Shown here: piece by piece, positions 9,007 to 18,416 of the stretch
How the letters are laid out: each line of letters opens with the position of its first letter
Position numbering within the stretch: position 1 is the first letter of the stretch
NCBI RefSeq assembly: GCF_002335525.1
Contig: NZ_BDUF01000029.1
Coordinates: 1-64,000, forward strand
Direction of reading: 5' to 3'
Source of the DNA: Effusibacillus lacus
Lineage (GTDB): Bacteria; Bacillota; Bacilli; Tumebacillales; Effusibacillaceae
Length of the DNA: 64,000 nt
Translations under genes and position numbers: made by a program
Notes under the pieces: generated by a model
Database searches by the model: none
What the model was told of the DNA's origin: nothing
The model's input: the letters and a program-made list of their open reading frames with translations, nothing else

Positions 9007-9711
9007 ATGACGCATCTCAGAGTGGCGATCGACGGCCCTGCGGGTGCCGGAAAAAGCACTGTGGCCAAGAAGGTAGCCGAAAAGCTCGGACTCATATACA
9101 TAGATACGGGCGCCATGTATCGGGCTGTCACTTGGAAGGCCATAAAATCCGGGATTCCTCCGACTGATGAGAAAAAGATTACCCAGCTGGCTTCCTCCAT
9201 TCATATTTCGTTTCAATCGAGCGATAACCAGCAAAAGGTCTATGCAGACGGTGTCGACGTTACTGAGCAAATTCGTTCGGCGGAAGTTACCGGAAATGTA
9301 TCGAAGATTTCAGCAATACCTGGTGTCCGGGCAAGACTTGTCGAACTTCAACGGGAGATGGCACAGACCCGGGGGGTTGTGATGGATGGGCGTGATATTG
9401 GAACTTTCGTCCTCCCGGATGCGGAGGTAAAAATCTTCTTGACTGCTTCATTGGAAGAGCGTGCAAGGAGGAGAACGGAAGAGCTTTCAAACAAGGGAAT
9501 ACAAGCCGATCCTGTTGAAATCCTGAAAAGCATTGCCAGGCGGGACGAGATGGACAGCACCAGGGATCTGGCACCTTTGAAAAAAGCGGATGATGCCCGG
9601 ATCATAGATACAACCGGATTGTCAATCCCGGAAGTGGTTGATCGCATTGTTACCATATGCCATGATTATATAGGCACGAATCGGCGGGGAGAAGAGTACA
9701 ATGGTGTATAA
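9007..9711 (+). CDS. cmk: Cytidylate kinase
   Basis: The enzyme phosphorylates CMP and dCMP with ATP. The P-loop GPAGAGKST is at residues 10–18, followed by the YIDTGAMYRA motif and the late VMDGRDIGT and REEMDS-like (RRDEMDSTRD) NMP-binding motifs. The protein has 234 residues from ATG 9007, which has GGGAGGA 6 bases upstream. An in-frame ATG at 8992 with its own GGAGGG would add five residues and cannot be excluded. The end overlaps plsC by 11 bases. Confidence 0.93.
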   Translation: MTHLRVAIDGPAGAGKSTVAKKVAEKLGLIYIDTGAMYRAVTWKAIKSGIPPTDEKKITQLASSIHISFQSSDNQQKVYADGVDVTEQIRSAEVTGNVSKISAIPGVRARLVELQREMAQTRGVVMDGRDIGTFVLPDAEVKIFLTASLEERARRRTEELSNKGIQADPVEILKSIARRDEMDSTRDLAPLKKADDARIIDTTGLSIPEVVDRIVTICHDYIGTNRRGEEYNGV

Positions 9712-10318
9712 ACTCGTTCGAGGTCTCTTGCGTGTGTTGTACGGGATCTTTTATCCTTTGGAGATTCATGGCGCCGAAAACATTCCCAGAGAAGGGCCCG
9801 TCCTGATCTGCGCAAACCATATCAGCTTGTTGGATCCTCCTGCCGTGGGAATTTGGGTGGAAAGGCAAATCTCTTTCTTCGCCAAAGAGGAATTGTTTCG
9901 AATTCCTCTTCTGGGCACAATCATCCGAAAGGTTGGCGCCATACCTGTACGCAGGGGGGCTGGTGACCGGAAAGCGCTGGCGGCGACCTTGGAAGTTTTG
10001 AAAAATGGTGGAACTGTCGCAATCTTTCCGGAAGGAACCCGGATCAAATCGGGTGTAATTGAACAGGGAAAAAAGGGGGCTGCTTTCTTTGCCCTTCGCA
10101 GTGATGCGGTTGTGATACCCGCTGCCATATTGGGTCCCTATCGGCTTTTTCGGAAGACCAAAATCATTTACGGCCCGCCGATAGATCTCAGCAGGTTTAA
10201 GGAGGTCAAGGCAAACTCTGCCGTCATGGAAAACGCCAGCGAAGTGATTATGCAGCACATCCGAAACTTGGCCTCATCAAGTATCGAACGTCCGAGGAAT
10301 TTACATACTATCCAATAA
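9701..10318 (+). CDS. plsC: 1-acyl-sn-glycerol-3-phosphate acyltransferase
   Basis: PlsC adds the second acyl chain to make phosphatidic acid at the membrane. The 205-residue protein carries the acyltransferase motifs NHISLLD (residues 39–45) and FPEGTR (109–114), with a hydrophobic N terminus. Its ATG at 9701 lies inside the end of cmk, so it is translationally coupled. plsY and gpsA of the same glycerolipid pathway lie 6–7 kb downstream. Confidence 0.9.
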   Translation: MVYKLVRGLLRVLYGIFYPLEIHGAENIPREGPVLICANHISLLDPPAVGIWVERQISFFAKEELFRIPLLGTIIRKVGAIPVRRGAGDRKALAATLEVLKNGGTVAIFPEGTRIKSGVIEQGKKGAAFFALRSDAVVIPAAILGPYRLFRKTKIIYGPPIDLSRFKEVKANSAVMENASEVIMQHIRNLASSSIERPRNLHTIQ

Positions 10319-10425
10319 TCATGTGAAATTTTAAGATTGGAGCGGTATGAAGCTTATATAGGCTTTCATCCTTGCCAATAAATTTTTATTGTGTTGTTGG
10401 GACACAGGTTAGGGAGGAATTGTCA

Positions 10426-11577
10426 ATGGTAGAAGAAATGAAAGAAGTGGCAGAAGTAATGACATTAAATAAAGGTGACATAGTCAAGGGACGAATCACA
10501 AAAATTGAAGAGGGTCAAGCCATTATCGATGTTGGTTATAAATACGACGGGGTGATTCCCATTGGCGAGCTGTCCCCGCTTAGAATTGAAAGTGTGGCGG
10601 ATGCAGTATCTGTCGGAGATGAAGTGGAAGTCAAGGTCCTTCGGATTCATGAGGACGAGGGCAAATTAATCCTTTCCAAAAAGGCGGCAGACGCCAGCAA
10701 AGCATGGGATCTGCTGGAACAACGTTTTCAAAACGGAGAAGTGTTTGAAGTCAAAGTGGGAGATGTGGTAAAAGGCGGGCTGGTAGCAGATGTGGGGGTT
10801 CGCGCTTTCATCCCGGCTTCTCTTGTTGAACGGCATTTCGTCGAGGATTTCAGCGATTACAAAGGAAAAACATTGCGGGTAAAAGTGGTGGAGTTTGACC
10901 GCAACGAAAATAAAGTCATTCTTTCTCAGAAAGCTGTCCTGGATGAAGAATTCGAACGGCAGCAACAAAAAATCCTGTCCGAGATTCAAGCCGGTGAAGT
11001 GCTGGAAGGTACAGTCAGAAGACTTACCGATTTCGGAGCATTTGTAGATCTGGGCGGCATTGACGGTCTTGTTCACATTTCAGAGATGGCTTGGCACCGG
11101 GTCGACAATCCGTCAGAGGTTGTCAAGGAAGGGGATCGGGTGAAAGTAAAAGTGTTAAAGGTTGATCCCGACAAAGGACGAATCTCCCTTTCCATCAAGG
11201 AAGCGCAACCTGGCCCTTGGGCTGGAGTTGGCGAAAAGTTCAAACCTGGTGACATTGTTACAGGAACCGTAAAACGCTTGGTTTCCTTCGGGGCTTTTGT
11301 TGAACTGCAGCCTGGTGTAGAGGGACTTGTTCATATATCCCAGATTGCAAACAAGCATATTGCCACTCCTCAAGAAGTTCTGGAAGTTGGCCAAGAGGTA
11401 AAAGCCAAGGTATTGGACGTAAACGAAAAGGAAAAAAGAATTTCCTTGTCCATCAGGGAAGTGGAAGGCGACAATCGCCGCAAGGAAGTAGAAAAGTTTG
11501 TCGAGAAACAACAGACTACCCAAGGAACTGGTGTCACCCTGGGAGACATGTTCGGGGATCTGTTCAAAAAACAATAA
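10426..11577 (+). CDS. ypfD: S1-domain RNA-binding protein (ribosomal protein S1 homologue)
   Basis: The 383-residue protein has four consecutive S1 OB-fold domains, starting near residues 16, 100, 186 and 272. The third and fourth have the clearest consensus (GTVRRLTDFGAFVDL and GTVKRLVSFGAFVEL). It is the low-GC Gram-positive S1-like protein (B. subtilis YpfD/RpsA), which is shorter than proteobacterial S1 and probably aids translation of some mRNAs. ATG 10426 follows AGGGAGGA. It sits behind cmk and plsC as in relatives and has its own terminator. Confidence 0.9.
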   Translation: MVEEMKEVAEVMTLNKGDIVKGRITKIEEGQAIIDVGYKYDGVIPIGELSPLRIESVADAVSVGDEVEVKVLRIHEDEGKLILSKKAADASKAWDLLEQRFQNGEVFEVKVGDVVKGGLVADVGVRAFIPASLVERHFVEDFSDYKGKTLRVKVVEFDRNENKVILSQKAVLDEEFERQQQKILSEIQAGEVLEGTVRRLTDFGAFVDLGGIDGLVHISEMAWHRVDNPSEVVKEGDRVKVKVLKVDPDKGRISLSIKEAQPGPWAGVGEKFKPGDIVTGTVKRLVSFGAFVELQPGVEGLVHISQIANKHIATPQEVLEVGQEVKAKVLDVNEKEKRISLSIREVEGDNRRKEVEKFVEKQQTTQGTGVTLGDMFGDLFKKQ

Positions 11578-11602
11578 GGGCAGCTCATACCGTAAATAAT
11601 TA

Positions 11603-11641
11603 CCCCCATACCACTATTACTGTGGTACGGGGGATTTTTTT
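11603..11641 (+). terminator. Intrinsic terminator after the S1-like gene
   Basis: CCCCCATACCAC pairs with GTGGTACGGGGG with one mismatch, around a 7-base loop, followed by ATTTTTTT. Confidence 0.88.
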
Positions 11642-11732
11642 GATCATTGGTTGTCTACTTTGGGAGAGACTTATGGCGTATAGAGGGGGTACTGCGGGGA
11701 AATGCTGTTTAGTTAGGGGAGGGAATGCATAC

Positions 11733-12368
11733 ATGAATCCCGGTGTTTACAGTTTTATGATCCTGACTGTAATTGGCATATTGTTCCTTACCGGTTGGGG
11801 AACCAGATTCGTCCTCGGTACCCGTCTGCGCAATCTTCATTGGGCCGGTTTGCTGTTTGGAGTCGCTATAGCCGCATTCTTTGATTTGCGGATTGCAAAG
11901 TTTCTGATAAATAGTGGCACTCTGATCATTTTTGCTTTAATGGCCCTCTACGTCATCTCCTTCAAACGCCCGGGCTACATGCTGCAGTTCCTTTTGGCCG
12001 TTGTAACATCGGCCGCCTGCAGTTTCACCATGATGTTGCTGGTTCCGCATGATCCGGCATTCTATCTGTTGGAATCCCAATACTTGTACCCGGCAGTGGC
12101 AGTTCTTGCTTCTTATCTGATTTCACGGGAGCCCCTGTTTTGCCTGAATGCATCGGTAACAGGCATCTTACTGGCGGGGATCTTTCATGACAACCGTCTT
12201 GCGGTGCATGATTCTGTCCTGCGTATAGGAGGACCGGAGTTAATGGATCTGACAGCGACAGTCCTGATGATGTCGATGGCGGCAGATGGCTTTGTATTTT
12301 TGTGGGGAATGGTTCTGGCAAGACTCTCCCGCCGGCAGCCAGGGAAATTGGAAGGGGATCCGACATGA
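11733..12368 (+). CDS. Polytopic membrane protein, YphA-like position (211 aa)
   Basis: ATG 11733 follows AGGGGAGGG by 9 bases. The 211-residue product has about six or seven hydrophobic helices spanning nearly its whole length. I do not recognise a firm family; the place matches yphA of B. subtilis, also a membrane protein. Its stop codon overlaps the ATG of the YIEGIA gene (ATGA at 12365–12368), so the two are coupled and probably act together at the membrane, possibly in sporulation. Confidence 0.65.
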   Translation: MNPGVYSFMILTVIGILFLTGWGTRFVLGTRLRNLHWAGLLFGVAIAAFFDLRIAKFLINSGTLIIFALMALYVISFKRPGYMLQFLLAVVTSAACSFTMMLLVPHDPAFYLLESQYLYPAVAVLASYLISREPLFCLNASVTGILLAGIFHDNRLAVHDSVLRIGGPELMDLTATVLMMSMAADGFVFLWGMVLARLSRRQPGKLEGDPT

Positions 12369-13258
12369 GTCTGTACACCGAAATGATATTGGTTGGAACC
12401 CTGCTTGGCACACTCGCCCGCCTTTATATGCTGCGGACAGACTACCGCCAATATCCCACCTATCCGCACGGACGGGTGATTCATATCGCATTGGGGGTTA
12501 TTGCGTCAGGTTTAGGGGCGGTGGCGGTACCGTCCCTTTTTGAGAAGAATTATACGGCTGTGACGTTTCTCGCTCTGGCGGCTCAGCAGTTCCGGGACGT
12601 AAGAAACATGGAGCGCCAGATGCTGTCCAATGTAGACCAGAATGAGTTGGTTCCCAGGGGTATAACTTACATAGAAGGGATTGCCATGGTATTCGAAGGC
12701 AGGAATTATCTTGTCATATTCACTGCGTTTGTCTCATCCCTTGCAACCTATTTCAGCGGTTGGCCGGGAGGAATCATGGCGGGGGCAGCAGCCATTGGAA
12801 TCTGTAATCGTTTCATGTCCGGCAATGTAGTTGGTGACATTGCTTATATCCAAGAAGGCGACTTGCACTTTGACGGCCCCAACCTGTACGTGGATGATAT
12901 CCATATCATGAATATCGGCCTGCAAGATTCCAAGAATGAAATTCTGGCTCATGGGATGGGACTGGTCTTGATCCCCAAAAATGTTAATTCAAAGACCACG
13001 TTGGCCCATTTGGGCCAGCGGCAGGCCATCATCCATGAATTGTCCACCATATTGGGGGTCTACCGGGACAGCGGCACACCATCTTTTGTACCTTTGTCAA
13101 AGAGAGATTTGGCTTCGGGCAGGTTGGCATTTTTCTTTCTCCCGATGGAGAAGGACTTTGAAACGGCGAAGCAGATTGTGGTCCGGTCGCCGGTGCTTGA
13201 AAATTCCATTCGTAAACCCCTCAAATCAAAAGCGCTCAAAAAAACAAAGGGGACATGA
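12365..13258 (+). CDS. YIEGIA family membrane protein
   Basis: The 297-residue protein contains the signature YIEGIA, which names its family, about 100 residues from the start (RGITYIEGIAMVFEG). The N-terminal half has several hydrophobic helices; the C-terminal half is soluble. The family occurs in spore-forming Firmicutes and has no assigned molecular role that I know of. ATG 12365 is coupled to the upstream gene through ATGA. The following 63-residue gene encodes its known partner family. Confidence 0.85.
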   Translation: MSLYTEMILVGTLLGTLARLYMLRTDYRQYPTYPHGRVIHIALGVIASGLGAVAVPSLFEKNYTAVTFLALAAQQFRDVRNMERQMLSNVDQNELVPRGITYIEGIAMVFEGRNYLVIFTAFVSSLATYFSGWPGGIMAGAAAIGICNRFMSGNVVGDIAYIQEGDLHFDGPNLYVDDIHIMNIGLQDSKNEILAHGMGLVLIPKNVNSKTTLAHLGQRQAIIHELSTILGVYRDSGTPSFVPLSKRDLASGRLAFFFLPMEKDFETAKQIVVRSPVLENSIRKPLKSKALKKTKGT

Positions 13259-13261
13259 CAG

Positions 13262-13453
13262 ATGGGCACTACGCTGGAAAAGACCATTCTTGCGGTAATC
13301 ACCACAGCAAGGGATAAAGTCGGGGGGAGCAGCCCGATTTTTTATGCCAATGACCCAAAGGAACTGCAGTCTACGGCTTTCACCCTGGAAAAAATCCTCG
13401 ATGGAATTGCTCATGAAGTCACGCAAGAGACGATGATTATTGTTCGCCATTGA
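13262..13453 (+). CDS. Capping complex subunit for YIEGIA
   Basis: This 63-residue protein starts 3 bases after the YIEGIA gene, with AAAGGGG upstream of ATG 13262. It matches my memory of the small family named 'capping complex subunit for YIEGIA', including its N-terminal hydrophobic AVITTA stretch and the central FYANDPKE segment. There is no membrane helix or cysteine. The name reflects co-occurrence; direct function is not established. Confidence 0.75.
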   Translation: MGTTLEKTILAVITTARDKVGGSSPIFYANDPKELQSTAFTLEKILDGIAHEVTQETMIIVRH

Positions 13454-13540
13454 TTGACTGTTGACTCAAGAGACTTCTCTATTAGATAATAATCAATTGA
13501 GACTGCAAAATACATGTCAGTCTGGAAAGCAGGTGATGAG

Positions 13541-14920
13541 ATGCCGAAGATTCAAGCGGTTCGGCCCGGGTCGCTGGCAGAGGAACTGGAACTGGAGCCT
13601 GGCGACGAAATTAAGTCGATTAACGGCCAACCGATCAAAGATATTATAGATTATCAGTTTGCCATTACCGACGAGGCGATTGAGCTCGAGGTAATCAAGT
13701 CAAACGGGGAAGAATGGCTGATTGATGTGGAAAAAGGGTATGATGAAACACTGGGTGTGGACTGGGAACACCCGACTGTCGACCGCATCAAGCTCTGCCA
13801 TAACAAGTGTGTATTTTGCTTTGTCGATCAAATCCCGGGCAACATGCGACAGACCCTGAACATGCGGGATGACGATTACCGGTTGTCCTTCCTGCATGGA
13901 AACTTTGTCACGCTGACAAACTTAAAACAGGCGGATCTGGAACGGATCGCCCGTTTGAAGATGTCTCCCCTGAACATTTCCGTTCATACCACCAATCCCG
14001 AATTGCGCAACTTCATGGTTGGACATAAGAAAGCGGGGGAAATCCTCAACCAGATCGCTTACCTCGCGGAACACGAGATCGAAATGAATACCCAGATCGT
14101 GCTTTGTCCTGGGATGAATGATGGAGAAGAGTTGGACCGAACCATCAGGGAACTGGCCCCTTACTGGCCTCAAGTAAGGACTTTGTCCGTGGTTCCGGTT
14201 GGTTTGACCAAACACCGGCGGGGTCTTGCAGAAATAAGGAGTGTGACCCCTGAAGAGGCCGACAGGGTGATCAGTCAGGTGGAAGCTTGGCAGGAGAAGT
14301 TCCTTCAGGAAAAAGGAGCCGCGTTCGTACATGCGGCTGACGAGTTTTATGTGATGGCCGGACGGGAGGTCCCGCCTGCCGAACGTTACGATGAGTTTGC
14401 ACAAACGGAAAACGGAGTGGGTCTGATCCGGAATTTTCTGGACGAGTTGGAAGAGATCAAGGAACAGATTCCTTCCTCCTTGAAGGAAAGACGTCATGTG
14501 GCCGTTGTAACGGGAATGTCTCCTGCTGATACGATTCGCCGCGGCATTCGACTCCTGGAGAATGTGGGCAACCTCAGGGTGGATCTGCATGTGATTCGAA
14601 ACGATTTTTACGGGCATATGGTGACGGTGACCGGATTGATAACAGGCTTCGACATTGTTGCCCAACTGAAAGATACTTGCACGGCGGATCTGGTCATGAT
14701 ACCCGACATCATGCTGAAAGATGATGCAGATATTTTCCTGGACGATTATACGGTTGACCGGTTGTCGGCCGAATTGGGAAAACCGGTGCTGGTGCTGCCG
14801 GCCAACGCTACCGGATTGATCAAAGGGGCGTTGGGGATGACAGACAAACTGCCCCCCCGCAGACGCTATGAAGCAACGCTGGCACACTCCGGAATGTTAG
14901 GCTGTGCAGGCGGTTTCTAA
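13541..14920 (+). CDS. DUF512 protein: PDZ-like domain plus radical-SAM-type iron–sulfur motif
   Basis: The 459-residue protein opens with a PDZ-like segment ([21 protein letters not shown], about residues 9–29). It continues with CHNKCVFC at 86–93, a CX3CX2C pattern typical of radical SAM enzymes, and ends with the DUF512 region. Homologues are widespread in Firmicutes and cyanobacteria, and their reaction is unknown. ATG 13541 follows GCAGGTGATGAG. The gene regularly precedes der, as here. No partner substrate gene is obvious. Confidence 0.85.
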   Translation: MPKIQAVRPGSLAEELELEPGDEIKSINGQPIKDIIDYQFAITDEAIELEVIKSNGEEWLIDVEKGYDETLGVDWEHPTVDRIKLCHNKCVFCFVDQIPGNMRQTLNMRDDDYRLSFLHGNFVTLTNLKQADLERIARLKMSPLNISVHTTNPELRNFMVGHKKAGEILNQIAYLAEHEIEMNTQIVLCPGMNDGEELDRTIRELAPYWPQVRTLSVVPVGLTKHRRGLAEIRSVTPEEADRVISQVEAWQEKFLQEKGAAFVHAADEFYVMAGREVPPAERYDEFAQTENGVGLIRNFLDELEEIKEQIPSSLKERRHVAVVTGMSPADTIRRGIRLLENVGNLRVDLHVIRNDFYGHMVTVTGLITGFDIVAQLKDTCTADLVMIPDIMLKDDADIFLDDYTVDRLSAELGKPVLVLPANATGLIKGALGMTDKLPPRRRYEATLAHSGMLGCAGGF

Positions 14921-14947
14921 ACGGCCTGCAGGCCCATTTTTTTACGA
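14904..14947 (+). terminator. Possible terminator between the DUF512 gene and der
   Basis: TGCAGGC pairs with GCCTGCA across an inner GTTT/AAAC stem that includes the stop codon. A GGCCTGCAGGCC palindrome then runs into a tract of seven T residues. Two alternative foldings exist, so the call is tentative. Confidence 0.4.
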
Positions 14948-14964
14948 AAGGCGGTATCCAAACA

Positions 14965-16284
14965 ATGCCAAAACCGGTTGTAGCTATTGTCGGACGTCCT
15001 AATGTAGGGAAATCAACTCTTTTCAACCGCTTGGCAGGAGAACGGATCGCGATTGTCGAAGATAAGCCCGGAATCACCCGGGACCGTATATACTCCAGTG
15101 CCGAATGGTTGGACAAAAAATTTCATATCATAGACACCGGCGGTATTGAAGTTGGCACCGACGATGAGATTCTGTTGAGAATCCGGGAACAAGCAGAGCT
15201 GGCGATTCAGGAAGCGCATGTCATTATCTTTTTGGTGGACGGGCAAACGGGTTTGACTGCAACCGACAAAGAAGTTGCAGACATCCTGTATCGTTCCGGG
15301 AAACCCGTTGTACTGGCGGTAAACAAACTTGACAACCCCAATATGTTAAACAACAGGTTTGATTTTTATGAGCTGGGATTTGGTGATCCAGTTCCCATTG
15401 CAGCCGGTCATGGCATAGGGCTTGGGGACATGCTGGATGAAGTGGCCAAGCATTTTCCTTCGTATGACGAAGAAGAATACAGTCCGGAGACAATCAAGTT
15501 CGCCATGATCGGCAGGCCAAACGTAGGAAAATCCTCTTTGGTCAATGCGATCCTTGGGGAAGAGCGAGTCATGGTGTCCGAAGTGGCCGGTACGACCCGG
15601 GATGCAATTGACACCCCTTTCTCTCGCGGGGAACAGGATTTTGTGATCATTGATACGGCTGGAATGAGAAAACGCGGAAAAGTTTACGAGACCACCGAAA
15701 AATATTCTGTTCTTCGGGCACTGCGGGCAATTGAAAGGTGCGATGTGGCCGTCTTGGTCATTAACGGTGAAGAGGGCATCATCGAACAGGACAAACGCAT
15801 TGCCGGCTATGCATTGGAAGAAGGACGTGCTATGCTGATAGTGGTAAACAAATGGGATCTTGTGGAGAAGGACGACAAAACGGCGCATCAGTTTGAGCAG
15901 CAAATCCGCAAGGAGTTTCCGTTTATTCCTTGGGCGCCGATCCTGTTTGTGTCGGCCAAAACAAAACAACGCATTGCAAAAATCCTTGATGCTGTGGTAA
16001 AAGCTGCTGATAACCACGCATTGCGCATTTCCACTTCCACAGTCAACTCCGTTATCGAAGATGCTGTTATGATGACTCCACCACCAACTGACAAAGGAAG
16101 AAAGCTTCGGATCAATTATTCGACCCAAGTGGCAGTAAAACCGCCTTCCTTTGCTATCTTTGTGAACGACCCGGAACTAATGCATTTTTCATACGAACGG
16201 TTTTTGGAGAACAGGTTGCGGGATGCCTTCGGGTTTGAAGGAACGCCGATCCGTCTCTTTATCCGAAAAAAGACCAAAGACTGA
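14965..16284 (+). CDS. der: Ribosome-associated GTPase Der (EngA)
   Basis: Der is an essential double GTPase for 50S ribosome assembly. The 439-residue protein has two G domains, each with a full P-loop: GRPNVGKST at residues 10–18 and GRPNVGKSS at about 183–191. Each also carries DTGG/DTAG and NKxD motifs, and a C-terminal KH-like domain follows. It begins at ATG 14965 behind GAAAGGCGG. Gene order der–plsY–gpsA is conserved. Confidence 0.95.
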   Translation: MPKPVVAIVGRPNVGKSTLFNRLAGERIAIVEDKPGITRDRIYSSAEWLDKKFHIIDTGGIEVGTDDEILLRIREQAELAIQEAHVIIFLVDGQTGLTATDKEVADILYRSGKPVVLAVNKLDNPNMLNNRFDFYELGFGDPVPIAAGHGIGLGDMLDEVAKHFPSYDEEEYSPETIKFAMIGRPNVGKSSLVNAILGEERVMVSEVAGTTRDAIDTPFSRGEQDFVIIDTAGMRKRGKVYETTEKYSVLRALRAIERCDVAVLVINGEEGIIEQDKRIAGYALEEGRAMLIVVNKWDLVEKDDKTAHQFEQQIRKEFPFIPWAPILFVSAKTKQRIAKILDAVVKAADNHALRISTSTVNSVIEDAVMMTPPPTDKGRKLRINYSTQVAVKPPSFAIFVNDPELMHFSYERFLENRLRDAFGFEGTPIRLFIRKKTKD

Positions 16285-16310
16285 TTAGCTGATTTCTGGA
16301 GGAGATATGG

Positions 16311-16898
16311 GTGCCGTACATCTTCTCGGCTGTCATCGGATATTTGCTGGGTTCAATTTCATTCAGCTATCTGGTTGGAAGATACAAAGCGGGAATTGAT
16401 ATCAGGGAACACGGTTCGGGCAACGCAGGGGCGACCAATACGCTTCGTGTGTTGGGGAAGCAATCTGCCTTGATTGTTTTTCTGGCGGATGCCTTAAAGG
16501 GCGTGATGTCAGTGGCGGCAGGGTATTTGCTGACTGGAACGGATGCTGGAATGGCCATCGGGGGACTCTTCTCGATAATTGGCCACAATTGGCCTTTGTT
16601 TTTCAATTTTCGGGGCGGCAAAGGAGTGGCCACGACCATTGGGGTTGTAGTCAGTGTCGTTTTCCTGCCTGGTATCATTGCGGGTATTATTGCAATCATT
16701 TTATTGGTAATTTCTCGCATTGTTTCCCTTGCTTCTTTAATTTTTCTGACGATTTTGCCGATTGCAGTTTTGCTGACCGGCCAGCCTCTGGTTTATTTCT
16801 GGATGTCGCTGGCCATGGCCGTCATGGCTTACTGGAGACACAGAACCAATATAGTGCGTCTGATACAGGGCAAGGAAAATCGGCTGGGTAGAAAATAG
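16311..16898 (+). CDS. plsY: Acyl-phosphate:glycerol-3-phosphate acyltransferase
   Basis: PlsY is the integral membrane enzyme that makes lysophosphatidate from acyl-phosphate. The 195-residue protein has five hydrophobic segments and the conserved loops GSGNAGATNTLR (near residue 37) and NFRGGKGVATTIG (near 101). It starts with GTG at 16311, behind TGGAGGAG. An overlapping ATG at 16307 is out of frame. gpsA, which supplies glycerol-3-phosphate, follows 17 bases later. Confidence 0.93.
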   Translation: MPYIFSAVIGYLLGSISFSYLVGRYKAGIDIREHGSGNAGATNTLRVLGKQSALIVFLADALKGVMSVAAGYLLTGTDAGMAIGGLFSIIGHNWPLFFNFRGGKGVATTIGVVVSVVFLPGIIAGIIAIILLVISRIVSLASLIFLTILPIAVLLTGQPLVYFWMSLAMAVMAYWRHRTNIVRLIQGKENRLGRK

Positions 16899-16915
16899 GG
16901 TTGCAGGAGGCTTGT

Positions 16916-17956
16916 ATGGGAAGTTCTGTTGCTGTAATTGGAGCTGGCAGTTGGGGGACTGCTCTGGCGCTTGTATTGGCCGATAATGGCTGCAAAGTGA
17001 CCATGTGGGCCAGAAGGCAGGAAGTTGTTGATGAAATTCTGGCAGAACGGACAAACTCCAGGTATTTGCCGGATGTAACATTGCCGGAGACCATTTCTCC
17101 AACTTCCGATCTGGAGAGGGCTCTGGCGGATCATGACTACGTCTTGGCGGCCATGCCGTCCGTTGCTTTTCGGGATACCATGAAACAGGTCTCTCCATTT
17201 ATACATAAAGACACCAGGGTCATTCATGCCACAAAGGGCTTTGACAAAGAAAAATTGAACCGTATGAGCCAAGTGATACTTGAAGAAATTCCCCAGCTGG
17301 ATGCCAGGAACCTGGCAGTCTTAACAGGTCCAAGCCATGCGGAGGAAGTCTCCAGAAGATTCCCCACAACGGTTGTGGTAGCCAGCAAGTCCCGAGCAAC
17401 CGCAGAAGCGTTTCAAGATCTGTTTATGAACACCTATTTTCGTGTCTATACCAATCCTGATGTGGTGGGGGCCGAGCTGGGGGGAGCCCTGAAAAATATC
17501 ATTGCCTTGGGGGTAGGTCTGTCTGACGGACTGCAATTCGGGGACAATGCCAAAGCCGCTCTGATGACAAGGGGACTGACGGAAATCTCCCGGCTCGGAA
17601 TCCAAATGGGGGCCGCTCAGATGACCTTTGCGGGGCTTGCGGGGATTGGGGATCTGATTGTGACTTGCACCTCCAAGCACAGCCGCAATTGGCGGGCTGG
17701 CTACCAACTGGGCCAGGGAAAAACGGTGGATGAAGTGTTGTCCTCCATGAACATGGTGGTGGAAGGTATCCATGCTACCAAAGCTGCATACGCGCTTTCC
17801 CAAAAACATGAAGTGATCATGCCGATCACCAATGCCATTTTTCATGTCCTGTTTGAAGGGAAGAACCCACGGGCGGCAGTGGAGGATCTTATGGGACGGG
17901 GAAAAACCCATGAGATGGAGGAAGTGGCCCGAATGTCCATGAGATGGGAAGAATAG
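16916..17956 (+). CDS. gpsA: Glycerol-3-phosphate dehydrogenase [NAD(P)+]
   Basis: GpsA reduces dihydroxyacetone phosphate to sn-glycerol-3-phosphate for lipid synthesis. The 346-residue protein has the N-terminal nucleotide motif GAGSWGTALA (about residues 8–17), then GPSHAEEV, and the catalytic lysine region GALKNIIALG. ATG 16916 follows AGGAGG at 5 bases. It belongs to the der–plsY–gpsA run and, with plsC and plsY, completes the route to phosphatidate in this window. Confidence 0.94.
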   Translation: MGSSVAVIGAGSWGTALALVLADNGCKVTMWARRQEVVDEILAERTNSRYLPDVTLPETISPTSDLERALADHDYVLAAMPSVAFRDTMKQVSPFIHKDTRVIHATKGFDKEKLNRMSQVILEEIPQLDARNLAVLTGPSHAEEVSRRFPTTVVVASKSRATAEAFQDLFMNTYFRVYTNPDVVGAELGGALKNIIALGVGLSDGLQFGDNAKAALMTRGLTEISRLGIQMGAAQMTFAGLAGIGDLIVTCTSKHSRNWRAGYQLGQGKTVDEVLSSMNMVVEGIHATKAAYALSQKHEVIMPITNAIFHVLFEGKNPRAAVEDLMGRGKTHEMEEVARMSMRWEE

Positions 17957-18016
17957 CGGAGATTGTTAAAATCTGCTACAATTTAACTGGTTGAACAAAG
18001 TCGAGGAGGTAACAAA

Positions 18017-18400
18017 ATGAGCAATTTGCCTGCTGAGCTGAAGTACTCCAAAGAACATGAGTGGGTGCGTGTGGAAGGTAACAAAGCGTACATAGGAATT
18101 ACCGACTTCGCCCAATCGGAACTCGGGGATATTGTATTCGTTGAATTGCCGGAAGTTGGCGACGAAATCGCGCAAAACTCCACCTTTGGAACTGTGGAGT
18201 CTGTGAAAACCGTTTCGGACCTGTATGCACCTGTAAGCGGGACAATCCTGGAAGTAAACGAAACTTTGGCTGATTCTCCTGAAAAAGTTAACGAATCTCC
18301 ATACGGAGACGGGTGGATGCTGGTTGTGGAAATGAAAGATCCGGGTGAATTGGACACACTGCTGACTGCTGCCCAGTACGCGGAGATTATTAAAGGGTAA
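18017..18400 (+). CDS. gcvH: Glycine cleavage system H protein
   Basis: GcvH carries the aminomethyl group on a lipoyl arm and in bacilli also relays lipoyl groups to other complexes. The 127-residue protein has the lipoyl-lysine motif VESVKTVSD with K64. ATG 18017 follows GAGGAGGT. lipM starts 16 bases after it, a fitting pair because GcvH is the acceptor of LipM. The other glycine cleavage genes are not in the window. Confidence 0.95.
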   Translation: MSNLPAELKYSKEHEWVRVEGNKAYIGITDFAQSELGDIVFVELPEVGDEIAQNSTFGTVESVKTVSDLYAPVSGTILEVNETLADSPEKVNESPYGDGWMLVVEMKDPGELDTLLTAAQYAEIIKG

Positions 18401-18416
18401 TTGCCGGGGGCCAACA

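Noticed and set aside
13922-14887. Minus-strand open frame of 321 codons.
   Set aside because: It is fully antisense to the DUF512 gene and shows no recognisable motif or start signal.
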